The notes beneath the pieces were generated by a model. The model did not search any database. It worked only from the letters and a program-made list of their open reading frames with translations, and was not told the DNA's origin. From Saccharibacillus sacchari DSM 19268 (GTDB lineage: Bacteria; Bacillota; Bacilli; Paenibacillales; Paenibacillaceae), in assembly GCF_000585395.1 (NCBI RefSeq), contig NZ_KK073875.1:3881307-3945306 (forward strand): a stretch of DNA of 64,000 nucleotides, read 5' to 3'. This document shows, one piece after another, positions 1-7,439 of the stretch. Each line of letters opens with the position of its first letter. Positions within the stretch are counted from its first letter, which is position 1. A program made the translations under genes and the position numbers.

Positions 1-898
1 GGGCCAGCCAGTTGTCGGCGAACTTCACGTTTTCGGCCAAGTCCGGCGCGACGGACACGACTTTCGTTCCTTTGTATCGCACTTCCGTCATAAAGTGGGC
101 ATCCGGCGTACGCGTCAGCGGCACGTTCGAGCCCCACATCATCAGATAACTGGAGTTGTACCAGTCCGACGATTCAGGCACGTCCGTCTGCTCGCCCCAG
201 ATTTGCGGCGAAGCCGGCGGAAGGTCGGCGTACCAATCGTAGAAGCTGAGCATTTCGCCGCCGAGCAGCGAGATGAAACGTGCGCCGGAAGCGTAGCTGA
301 CCATCGACATGGCCGGAATCGGCGTGAAGCCCGCAATCCGGTCCGGACCATATTTGCGGATGGTGTAGATCAGCTGTGCAGAGATCAGCTGAAGCGCGTC
401 GTCCCAGTTAACGCGGATATGGCCGCCTTTGCCGCGAGCTTTTTTGTATTCCATAGACTTGGCCGGATTTTCGACGATGCTGGCCCAAGCTTTGATCGGG
501 TCCTGATGCTCGCGCAGAGCTGCTTCCCACATCCGGAAAAGCTTGCCGCGCATATATGGATATTTCACGCGCAGCGGACTGTATTCATACCAAGAGAACG
601 TCGCGCCCCGCGGGCAACCACGCGGTTCGAACTCCGGCATGTCGGCTCCGCAGGACGGATAGTCGATTTGTTGGTTTTCCCAAGTGATGATGCCGTTCTT
701 TACGAATACTTTCCAACTGCACGATCCGGTACAGTTGACGCCGTGCGTCGTGCGCACGACTTTATCGTGGGACCAACGTTGGCGGTAGACGTTTTCCCAT
801 TCTCTGTTTTTCTCTTCGAGGATCGACCAACTATCGGAATAGCTTTCGACCGGTTTGAAAAAGTTGAGTCCGAATTTTCTTTTCGTCGGATTCTTCAT
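1..898 (-). CDS. narG: respiratory nitrate reductase alpha subunit, 5' part only
   Basis: Only the first 299 residues are in the window; the gene continues past the left edge. NarG is the molybdenum subunit of membrane-bound nitrate reductase and reduces nitrate to nitrite with electrons from menaquinol. Visible: THGVNCTGSC near residue 50 followed about 35 residues later by PSCG, the His-Cys3 ligand set of the FS0 [4Fe-4S] cluster, and DLPPASPQIWGEQTDVPE near residue 225, the region that holds the molybdenum-binding aspartate in the family, then WYNSSYLMMWGSN. The N-terminus (MKNPTKRKFG) has no export signal. The ATG at 898 has GGAG 13 nt upstream, rather far; a GTG four codons earlier is nearly on top of that GGAG. 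narHJI would lie to the left. ModAB and nirBD in the same window fit nitrate respiration. Confidence 0.96.
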   Translation of the reverse strand, partial: MKNPTKRKFGLNFFKPVESYSDSWSILEEKNREWENVYRQRWSHDKVVRTTHGVNCTGSCSWKVFVKNGIITWENQQIDYPSCGADMPEFEPRGCPRGATFSWYEYSPLRVKYPYMRGKLFRMWEAALREHQDPIKAWASIVENPAKSMEYKKARGKGGHIRVNWDDALQLISAQLIYTIRKYGPDRIAGFTPIPAMSMVSYASGARFISLLGGEMLSFYDWYADLPPASPQIWGEQTDVPESSDWYNSSYLMMWGSNVPLTRTPDAHFMTEVRYKGTKVVSVAPDLAENVKFADNWLA

Positions 899-960
899 CG
901 GATGATCCACACTCCTTTTCGGTTACTTTCATTATGAAAGACCGGGAGTCGGCATCCCAT

Positions 961-974
961 TAGGGAATGTCCTA
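961..974. promoter_or_regulatory. possible NreC-type operator upstream of narG
   Basis: TAGGGAATGTCCTA is an imperfect dyad 63 bp upstream of the narG start. Staphylococcal NreC sites are described as TAGGG-N4-CCCTA-like, and this differs at one arm position. No nre genes are in the window, so the link is a guess from motif shape and position. Confidence 0.25.
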
Positions 975-1026
975 TTGCGTGGGAGGAAAACCCTAAACGC
1001 GTGGAAAAGGTGGGGGGTGCGAGGTG

Positions 1027-1165
1027 GCGCTGCGGGAGAAATTCGTTCAGGACGCTGTCTCACGCATAAAACCTTCGGTTTTACGCGTTCAAAGGCCAAC
1101 ATATCGCTGAATGTTACCGCAGGTTTTCTTCGAAAGCCTGTATTTCACTGAATTTCTCCCTTCGC
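1027..1165 (+). repeat. modular structured repeat, copy 1 (with 3' module)
   Basis: 139 bp. Starts GCGCTGCGGGAGAAATTC and ends GAATTTCTCCCTTCGCT, so its ends pair (GGGAGAAATTC with GAATTTCTCCC). Inside lie GCTGTCTC, a hairpin (CGCATAAAACC with GGTTTTACGCG around a TTC loop), TTCAAAGGC, and then an optional 3' module with two short hairpins (the second is CAGG...CCTG around TTTTCTTCGAAA). Six more copies of the family occur in the window. It sits between the 3' end of the merR-type gene and the narG promoter region. Confidence 0.85.
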
Positions 1166-1250
1166 TTGGCTCGCTGTTCTATCAATTTAATAATGCTAAA
1201 CTTCACAAAACCGGTTATACAACTTGCCTATTAGGTCAAGTTTTCGTTCG

Positions 1251-1432
1251 TTCTTGCGAATAAGCAAGAATTTAATGAGGGTTTTCGCTATTTGCGATGA
1301 TTGTTGCTAAAAAGCAGAAATTATTGGCCTAAACGGCTGATTTGGGGAGATGAGCGCGATGATTGTTGCTTATACGCAGGAATTGACTCGTTTTTCATGT
1401 TAATCGGCTTAAAATGTTGCTTTTTAGCAAGA
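1251..1432. repeat. four iterated short palindromes TTGC-N6-GCA
   Basis: Units with TTGC at 1254, 1304, 1366 and 1417 follow TTGCNNNNNNGCARGAA: TTGCGAATAAGCAAGAA, TTGCTAAAAAGCAGAAA, TTGCTTATACGCAGGAA, TTGCTTTTTAGCAAGAA. The middle bases differ and the arms are kept. Units two and three also share the 14-mer GCGATGATTGTTGC. Spacing is 50, 62 and 51 bp. This fills the non-coding gap between structured repeat copy 1 and the end of the merR-type gene; I see no gene there. Confidence 0.6.
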
Positions 1433-1443
1433 ATCGGAGTCGA

Positions 1444-1878
1444 TCACTCGAAGTCTGCATGTTCCGCTTGCATGTCTGACTTCGATTGCGTTTTTGATTT
1501 CGCAGCGGATTCGGAGCGTTCCATGTTTCGGAAGAATTCAATCTTATAATCGATCTTGTCGAGGGAGTCTTGGAGTTCTTTCATTTGTTCGACGACTTTT
1601 TCGCGGTAGGTTTCCATGAATTCGCGTCTTGCGGTGGCGCTGGAGGTTTGGCCGTTTTTGGGTATATTGAACAATTTGATTTCTTGTACGCTTAAGCCCA
1701 ATTTACGAAAATAGGTGATGACCTGGAACCAGGCGATATCGGATGCGGAGTAGATACGGTAACCGTTTGCGTCGCGCTGGATGCCGTCGATGAGTCCTTC
1801 TTGCTCGTAATAGCGCAGCGTATGTACGCTGAGCCCCGTCTCTGCTGCGACTTGTTTGCTTGAGAATGTAGTTTCCAT
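1444..1878 (-). CDS. MerR family transcriptional regulator
   Basis: 144-residue regulator. Residues 1-70 form the MerR winged helix: SSKQVAAETGLSVHTLRYYEQEGLI is the family's N-terminal signature, with GYRIYSASDIAWFQVI following. Residues from about 85 form the dimerising coiled coil, and the last 20 are polar. No cysteine cluster for a metal is seen, so it belongs with the aldehyde/stress-type MerR proteins rather than metal sensors. I chose the ATG at 1878 because the MerR fold begins there; a longer reading frame upstream would run into the promoter. It is transcribed divergently from an SDR/epimerase gene, and the 19-bp-spaced promoter between them (1908-1938) is the expected target, so the protein probably controls its neighbour and perhaps itself. 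Confidence 0.9.
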   Translation of the reverse strand: METTFSSKQVAAETGLSVHTLRYYEQEGLIDGIQRDANGYRIYSASDIAWFQVITYFRKLGLSVQEIKLFNIPKNGQTSSATARREFMETYREKVVEQMKELQDSLDKIDYKIEFFRNMERSESAAKSKTQSKSDMQAEHADFE

Positions 1879-1907
1879 GCCCGCATCATAGCACGAAAAA
1901 TAAACTC

Positions 1908-1938
1908 TTGCTATAGAGTTCACTTTATAGTTTAGGCT
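1908..1938 (+). promoter_or_regulatory. MerR-type promoter with 19-bp spacer and operator dyad
   Basis: -35 TTGCTA at 1908-1913 and -10 TAGGCT at 1933-1938 are 19 bp apart, the lengthened spacing typical of MerR-activated promoters. The spacer lies in the near-perfect dyad CTATAGAGT-TC-ACTTTATAG (one mismatch, 1911-1930). It points at the SDR gene that starts at 1981. Confidence 0.75.
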
Positions 1939-1980
1939 GTGTTTGTAGCAATCAAATCAACCGGGCTGGAGGCGTCATTT

Positions 1981-2862
1981 ATGAAAGTATTTGTAACGGG
2001 AGCAACAGGTTTTGTCGGAACCGCGGTCGTGCGGGACTTGTTGGAGGCCGGACACGAAGTCGTAGGACTTGCGCGTTCGGGCAAAGGCGAAGAAGCGTTA
2101 AAAGCGGCGGGAGCCGAGGTCTTGCGCGGTTCGCTCAAAGATTTGGACAGCTTGCGCCGCGGAGCGGAGCAGTCGGACGGCGTCATTCATTTGGCGTACA
2201 TTCATGACTTTTCGGACCGCGAAGCGTCTGAAAAGGCCGACCGCCAAGCCACCGAAGCGATCGGCGAAGCGTTAAAAGGTACCGGCAAACCATTCGTGCT
2301 GACGTCAGGAATGCTCATGATGCGGCAAGACGTCGTTAATACAGAAAACGACCTGGCGGCCGGAACCGGACGCTATGCCGAAGTCGCGGTCGATACATTG
2401 GCGGAAAAAGGCATCCGTTCTTCAGTAGTCCGACTCTCTCCAACCGTTCACGGTGAACATGATTACGGATTTGTTCGCGCCTTGGTACAAATCGCGCAAC
2501 AAAAAGGCTTTTCCGCTTACACGGGCGACGGTTCCAACCATTGGCCCGCCGTGCATCGTTCGGACGCGGCACGCCTGTTCCGCCTGGCCGTCGAATCCAC
2601 CCCGGCCGGTTCGCGCCTTCACGGCGTAGCCGAAGAAGGCATCCCCTTCCTTTCGATTGCCGAAGCGATCGGACGCCATCTGAATCTCCCCGTCCGTTCG
2701 ATCTCCGCCGACCAAGCCGCGTCTCATTTCGGCTGGCTGAACTTCGCCGCATCCGCCAATTGCCAAGCCTCCAGCGCCCAAACCCAACAACTTCTCAACT
2801 GGCACCCTGAGCACCCGGACCTTCTGTCCGACCTCGAAGCAGGCTATTATTTTACGGATTAA
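1981..2862 (+). CDS. SDR family NAD(P)-dependent epimerase/dehydratase-like oxidoreductase
   Basis: 293 residues. The N-terminus MKVFVTGATGFVG is the Rossmann GxxGxxG motif of extended short-chain dehydrogenases; VIHLAYIHDFSD and the RLSPTVHGEHDYGF stretch continue the atypical SDR (NAD-dependent epimerase) fold. The usual YxxxK is replaced by a GRYAEVAVD region, so a classical catalytic lysine is not evident. Cytoplasmic; substrate unknown. The ATG at 1981 has GGAGG 9 nt upstream and the fold starts there. It is preceded by a MerR-type promoter, so expression is probably inducible through the divergent MerR regulator. Such pairs are often induced by electrophiles, but nothing here proves that. 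Confidence 0.85.
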   Translation: MKVFVTGATGFVGTAVVRDLLEAGHEVVGLARSGKGEEALKAAGAEVLRGSLKDLDSLRRGAEQSDGVIHLAYIHDFSDREASEKADRQATEAIGEALKGTGKPFVLTSGMLMMRQDVVNTENDLAAGTGRYAEVAVDTLAEKGIRSSVVRLSPTVHGEHDYGFVRALVQIAQQKGFSAYTGDGSNHWPAVHRSDAARLFRLAVESTPAGSRLHGVAEEGIPFLSIAEAIGRHLNLPVRSISADQAASHFGWLNFAASANCQASSAQTQQLLNWHPEHPDLLSDLEAGYYFTD

Positions 2863-2966
2863 AAAACGCCCTAAAAGGTCTTAAAAAGTACTGTAAAGTA
2901 CTATATAGATACCAGCCATCGTCCATAAAAAGTCGATGGCCTCCATTCCCTCAAATTCCCCACAAA

Positions 2967-3003
2967 AAAACGTTCGCAAAAGTTGTTTCTTTTGCGAACG
3001 TTC
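2967..3003 (-). terminator. terminator of the two-component operon
   Basis: Read on the minus strand, a 14-bp stem (AACGTTCGCAAAAG with its complement around a 6-nt loop) is followed by a run of seven T. It lies about 100 nt past the end of the YesN-type gene. Confidence 0.75.
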
Positions 3004-3006
3004 ACC

Positions 3007-3062
3007 TTGTCTAGAAATGCCAACGTAGCTGGTTTCCCCCGCCTACGTAACTTTCTAGACAA
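3007..3062. repeat. nested hairpin in the 3' region of the two-component operon
   Basis: Outer arms TTGTCTAGAAA and TTTCTAGACAA enclose inner arms ACGTAG and CTACGT, with an unpaired GC-rich core between. There is no T-run, so it is not a simple terminator. It sits between the stop codon at 3105 and the terminator at 2967-3003, so it would be in the transcript. Confidence 0.5.
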
Positions 3063-3104
3063 CCTCGAACTTTTGCAAAAGAAAACTTCATTTTGCAGAC
3101 TTTT

Positions 3105-3854
3105 TCACCTCCTCATCTCCGAAGGCGACTTATCAAAATAAGCATGAAAATGCGTATAAAAATACCCCAGATTCGAATACCCGACCGAATGCGCGATGCT
3201 GGCAATTTTATCGTCCGTCGACAAGATCCGTTCGCGCGCCTTCAGCATCCGGTAGGCCATCACATATTCCGAGAATTTGATTTTGGTTTCTTTCAAAAAA
3301 ATCTGCCCCAGATACGTCCCGTTCATGCGGAACTGCTCGGCGACCATTTTCAGCGTGATATTTTGCTCATATTCCGTTTTAACGGTCAATAAAATATGAT
3401 TCGTGAGTTTGGACAAGCTATCATATCGCACGCCCAGCACGGGGTCCAAATTAACATCGCTCGTCCCTTCCAACGTTCCGTGCAGGTCTTCGACGATGAT
3501 TTTTTCCACGACCTCTTGCAATTTAGAGCGATTGACGGGCTTGAGCAGATAGTCCTTCACGCCGCAGCGGATCGCTTCCCTGGCGTATTCGAACTCGTTG
3601 TACCCGCTCATGATGATGTATTTGGTCGGCAATCCGAGTCCGTTTAGCTTGCTGATCGCTTCATATCCGCGGTCTTTGCCGATGCAGATGTCGAAGATCG
3701 CGATGTCCGGGTAAATGGCGACGGCTTTCGAGATCGCATCGTCCGCCGTCTCGCTGGTCTCGATGCAGCCGAATCCGTACTTTTCCCAGTCCAGCGTTCG
3801 CTTCATGCCTTCCAAAATTTGCGGTTCGTCATCCACAATCAGAAGTTTGTACAT
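3105..3854 (-). CDS. yesN: YesN-type response regulator with AraC DNA-binding domain
   Basis: 249 residues. Receiver domain 1-120 starts MYKLLIVDDEPQ, with phosphoacceptor D55 in IAIFDICIG and the conserved lysine in KDYLLKPVN. The C-terminal 100 residues carry two AraC helix-turn-helix units (ITLKMVAEQFRMNGTYLGQIF; KIASIAHSVGYSNLGYFYTHF) ending in the usual SPSEMRR. It acts in the cytoplasm as an activator of nearby sugar genes in this family. The ATG at 3854 has GGGAG 9 nt upstream; an upstream TTG in frame is unlikely. The gene overlaps the end of the kinase gene by 26 nt, so the two are translationally coupled. Together with the upstream ABC genes the arrangement suggests control of an oligosaccharide uptake system. 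Confidence 0.93.
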   Translation of the reverse strand: MYKLLIVDDEPQILEGMKRTLDWEKYGFGCIETSETADDAISKAVAIYPDIAIFDICIGKDRGYEAISKLNGLGLPTKYIIMSGYNEFEYAREAIRCGVKDYLLKPVNRSKLQEVVEKIIVEDLHGTLEGTSDVNLDPVLGVRYDSLSKLTNHILLTVKTEYEQNITLKMVAEQFRMNGTYLGQIFLKETKIKFSEYVMAYRMLKARERILSTDDKIASIAHSVGYSNLGYFYTHFHAYFDKSPSEMRR

Positions 3855-5607
3855 GGATCGCAACTCCCTTCGGAATCATCACGGATACTTTCACGCCAGC
3901 TTCTTCATTATTCTCGATATGCAGCGCAAATCCTTCTCCATAGAAAAAATGCAGCCGAGTGCTTACGTTATGCAGCCCAATGCTGGTCACGGGAGCGTCG
4001 TCTTTGCGGGACAAGCTGCTGCGAATATGCGCCAAGCGTTCTTCCGCGATCCATTTTCCGTTGTCCACGATCTCCAGGTTGAAATGAGTCTCCGACTCCC
4101 AACCGTTAACCATCAGCAGATTGAACGCATTGCTTGAATTGAATCCATGGACAAAAAAGTTCTCGGCAAGCGGCTGCATCCAGAACTTGACGGTAGGCAG
4201 CGCCGACAGCGTCTCATCCACATTGAACTGATAATAGAAACGATCCGGATATTTGAATTCCATGATTTTCAGATACTCGCGCAGCAAGGAAAGCTCTTTG
4301 TCGATCGTGATGATATTTTCGTGCTTCACCATATCCCGGTATAACGCGCCAAGCGTCGCAATCGCGTCCGAAGTCTCCATATCGCGATTCACCAGAGCTT
4401 TGGAGCGGATCGCTTCCAGCGTATTATAAAGGAAATGAGGGTTAATCTGATTTTGTAGCGCTTTCATTTCTGTCTCCTGCTGTTTGAGTTTCAATAAGTA
4501 TTCGGTTCGGATATGTTTGTCCAACTGTCGGACCATATCTTCCAGCTCTCTGGCGATCATCCCGTATTCATTGCGTCGATATCGGGCCGGGGTGTCGGGA
4601 GTGAAATCTGCTGTTTTGACACGGCCGATCGAATGAATAATATGATGGAGAAAGCGTGCATCGTCTCGCAGATTATAGACAATAAGCGTCAAGACGCTAA
4701 TCATCGCCAGCAATACAATCAGGAAAACAGATAAAAGCGTCCCCCATCGTTCGCGAATCATCGTGCCCAGATCCACCCAACTAACGAAGCTGTAATCGAA
4801 TTTGGTTGAGGTAAAAGTGGTAAAAAAGATGCCGTCAAGCCCACCGGTAGACAGATATCCTTGTGCCCGTCCATCTGCCAATGCGCGCGCAACCCGTTCG
4901 TTGTTGCCTTCCTCGGTTGAAAAGTCGGGATAGACTTCGCCGTTCATTCCAATCAGCGCCGAACGACTAATGCCTTCATTAATAGAGCTGCCAAATACTC
5001 GATCGCTGCCCACCACAAAACGCAGTTCCCCTAGCTTTCGCGAAATTTCATTGGGGTCCGACAAACTTTCCCGATAAATAAAACCTCGATTGATCGAAGC
5101 GCCGAACATCTCGTCTTCGTCGGGTACCTGGAATTTGAAGCGGGTATTTCCGTTTTTGTCGAAGCGAAGCACGTTGGCTTTCCCCTCGGCGTGCAGGCTG
5201 ACTTGAATGATATCTCCCTGCCCTCCGCCATATAAAAAGGACTCCACATCATCCGGAAAAGAGATCATCGGCTGTTCGACGCGACTGGCTTCAAGTCTCG
5301 CGGAAAAGTATTGTTCAGCGCTGCTGCCTAAAAAATACCGTACATCGGCCATTAGCCCGCTGTTCAGGTACACGCGCTGCATATAAGCTTCAATCCGATC
5401 GGCGTTATGTTGCAGCGTATTCTCGACTCCGGCAAAGGTGCTTGCGGCTTGATTGCGAGCATTATCGACCCATTGAACAAAAAGGATGGCGCAGGTCAGC
5501 AAGCCTATAGCCATTCCGATGGATACGACGAATATCGCATACGCTATGAATTTGCTTCGATAAATCTTGATTTGCAAAAAGGATAAGGCAGGCGCCTCCT
5601 TTGCCAT
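3829..5607 (-). CDS. yesM: YesM-type sensor histidine kinase
   Basis: 592 residues, membrane sensor. First membrane segment at about 20-42, extracytoplasmic sensing domain to about 280, second membrane segment about 288-312 (LLSVFLIVLLAMISVLTL), HAMP-like linker, then the His_kinase domain with QNQINPHFLYNTLEAIR (phosphoacceptor His near 391) and a GHKL ATPase with FWMQPLAENFFVHGF and SIGLHNVSTRL. It should phosphorylate the YesN-type partner that follows and overlaps it. The start is odd: the ATG at 5607 has no ribosome site upstream, a TACAAT -10-like box lies 7 nt before it, and AAAGGAGG occurs just inside the frame. A leaderless start or a later non-ATG start is possible. Confidence 0.92.
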   Translation of the reverse strand: MAKEAPALSFLQIKIYRSKFIAYAIFVVSIGMAIGLLTCAILFVQWVDNARNQAASTFAGVENTLQHNADRIEAYMQRVYLNSGLMADVRYFLGSSAEQYFSARLEASRVEQPMISFPDDVESFLYGGGQGDIIQVSLHAEGKANVLRFDKNGNTRFKFQVPDEDEMFGASINRGFIYRESLSDPNEISRKLGELRFVVGSDRVFGSSINEGISRSALIGMNGEVYPDFSTEEGNNERVARALADGRAQGYLSTGGLDGIFFTTFTSTKFDYSFVSWVDLGTMIRERWGTLLSVFLIVLLAMISVLTLIVYNLRDDARFLHHIIHSIGRVKTADFTPDTPARYRRNEYGMIARELEDMVRQLDKHIRTEYLLKLKQQETEMKALQNQINPHFLYNTLEAIRSKALVNRDMETSDAIATLGALYRDMVKHENIITIDKELSLLREYLKIMEFKYPDRFYYQFNVDETLSALPTVKFWMQPLAENFFVHGFNSSNAFNLLMVNGWESETHFNLEIVDNGKWIAEERLAHIRSSLSRKDDAPVTSIGLHNVSTRLHFFYGEGFALHIENNEEAGVKVSVMIPKGVAIHVQTSDCG

Positions 5608-5724
5608 ATTTGTTATTGTAGCACCTGATGCGGAAAGGATGTGCAGCAGAAAAACCCGAACGGCGATTGGATTCCGTTTGGGTTCCGCTGAGGGGAAAAT
5701 CCTGTTCGTTGGGGAAGGTTGAGG

Positions 5725-5819
5725 GCTGCGGGAGAAATTCGTTCAAGCCGCTGTCTCACGCATAAAACCTTCGGTTTTACGCGTTCAAAGGCGTCTTTCA
5801 CTGAATTTCTCCCTCCGCT
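5725..5819 (+). repeat. modular structured repeat, copy 2 (minimal form)
   Basis: 95 bp, the shortest copy: outer stem, GCTGTCTC, the same internal hairpin as copy 1 (TAAAACC-TTC-GGTTTTA), TTCAAAGGCGTCTTTCACTGAATTTCTCCCTCCGC-type 3' end without any module. It lies 47 nt past the stop of the solute-binding protein gene and 118 nt before the kinase start. Confidence 0.85.
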
Positions 5820-5866
5820 CCTCGCTTCGCTCAACTTAAATCTTTTCCTATACGCTTCACTTATTT

Positions 5867-7357
5867 TTACTTAAAATAAGCTTCGATTTGTTCTTGGGCG
5901 GCTTGGACGATGGTGTCCATGCCGGCGGCTTTCATTTCGGCTTCGACTTTAGGGACGATGACGGCCGGGTCGGAAGCGCCGGTGATGAGTTCGGCTTTGT
6001 ATTTGTCCCATACGGCTTTGGTGTTGGCGACTTCGGTGGTCAGGTTGCTGATGTCGAGTGCGAAGCCGAGCGTGGACGACGGTGTGGCTTCTTCGTTCAG
6101 CTTACGCACTTGCTCCCATTGGTCTTCCGGTGCGCCTTTTGTGACGGCCAGGTTGAAGAATGTGCCTTGGGTGTAAGCGGCGAGCGGCCAGGTGTCGCTG
6201 ACGCGTTCGATCACTTTTTCGCCGTCTACGCTGTTGTAATCGACGCCGAGTTCGCCGAACGCGAGCATGTTGCGCAGTTTCGGATCGGTGTTGACCAATT
6301 CCAGATACTTCAAGGCTTCGTTTTTGTATTTGGAGTTTGCGGAAATGGCGTTCAGAGAGCCTTGGATCGTGCTTGTGGTGTAGAGAGGGCCGAATACTTG
6401 GACCATATCGTACTTTTCGACGCCTTCGTTGATCTGATAGTTGGCTTCTGCGCCAGGGAAAGCTTGGGCGCTGAAGAACGGGCGTGCCTTCTCGGCTTCG
6501 CCGCGTGTCGGCGCGTCAGGGTTGACGATGCCGTCTTGGTACCATTGGTGGAGCAGCGTCAGGTTTTCCATAATATCCGGTTGGTTGAGCGTAAACACGA
6601 CTTTACGGGATTGATCGTCGACTTTTACGCCGATCGGTTGCAGTCCCAATGTGAGGTCGTCGTAGCCGTTGAACAAGCCCGGGAATCCGTCGCCTTGGGT
6701 CAAAGACAGCGGGTAGTAGCTTTTGCCTTCGCCGGCTTTCATGTCGCGGAACGGCTTATCGAGATCACTGAGCGTTTTGATGTTGTTCAGGTCGATGCCG
6801 TATTTCTGCACGTAAGTATCGTCGAAGATCCAATACTGGGTCAGCGAAGAGTCTTTATACGTAGGAACCGAATAGATTTTGCCGCCGATCTTCGCTCCGT
6901 CCCAGACCGTTTCCGGGATGAATTTGTACAGTTCCGGCGATTCGCTCTGCACCAGGTCGGTCAGGTCTGCGAAAGCGCCCATCGAGACTTGCTGGTTGTA
7001 TTTGCCGCTGTTGGTGAACATGATATCGAATGGTTCTCCGGTGTTCACGATCGTATTGATCTTGGTGTCCCAATCGGCCCAGCTTGCGACGCGGATATCG
7101 ATCTTGACGCCGATTTTTTCCGCTGTGTACTCATTCATGGCAGCGAGGGCTTTGTCGAAGTTGCTCGGAACCTGACCGCCGATCGTCCACCAGACCAATG
7201 TCGGCACTTCACCCGAATCTGCGGAGCCGCTATCCGTTTGCCCCGAAGAATCCGTCGTGCCGCTGGTGCCGGAACCTCCTCCGCTGCATGCGGCTAGCAC
7301 AGACATCAGCAGCATGACCGTGCAGAACATGGAAAAGAATTTGCCTCTTTTTTTCAT
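5867..7357 (-). CDS. lplA: extracellular sugar-binding lipoprotein of an ABC transporter
   Basis: 496 residues. Signal peptide MKKRGKFFSMFCTVMLLMSVLAAC with lipobox LAAC and the modified cysteine at 24, followed by a Gly/Ser-rich linker (SGGGSGTSG), then a family 1 solute-binding domain (TLVWWTIGGQVP, DIMFTNSGKYNQQ, DLTDLVQSE). It would be anchored outside the membrane and deliver an oligosaccharide to the two permeases encoded upstream. Length and the LplB/YtcP-type partners match the LplA group; the sugar is not known. The ATG at 7357 has AGGGGG 8 nt upstream. No ATPase gene is present, as is usual because a shared MsmX-type ATPase serves these transporters. Last gene of the ABC operon before structured repeat copy 2. 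Confidence 0.93.
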   Translation of the reverse strand: MKKRGKFFSMFCTVMLLMSVLAACSGGGSGTSGTTDSSGQTDSGSADSGEVPTLVWWTIGGQVPSNFDKALAAMNEYTAEKIGVKIDIRVASWADWDTKINTIVNTGEPFDIMFTNSGKYNQQVSMGAFADLTDLVQSESPELYKFIPETVWDGAKIGGKIYSVPTYKDSSLTQYWIFDDTYVQKYGIDLNNIKTLSDLDKPFRDMKAGEGKSYYPLSLTQGDGFPGLFNGYDDLTLGLQPIGVKVDDQSRKVVFTLNQPDIMENLTLLHQWYQDGIVNPDAPTRGEAEKARPFFSAQAFPGAEANYQINEGVEKYDMVQVFGPLYTTSTIQGSLNAISANSKYKNEALKYLELVNTDPKLRNMLAFGELGVDYNSVDGEKVIERVSDTWPLAAYTQGTFFNLAVTKGAPEDQWEQVRKLNEEATPSSTLGFALDISNLTTEVANTKAVWDKYKAELITGASDPAVIVPKVEAEMKAAGMDTIVQAAQEQIEAYFK

Positions 7358-7439
7358 AAACCTTACCCCCTCTTTCGTGTTTGGTAGGCTTGCTTATATG
7401 GTTCGATGACCGATAACGCCTTATTGCGCGATGCCGGGA

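Noticed and set aside
5888-7297. 469-residue open frame opposite the sugar-binding protein gene
   Set aside because: Mirror frame caused by codon bias; composition (Arg, Phe, Val rich, no domain) is not protein-like and the other strand has an excellent lipoprotein.
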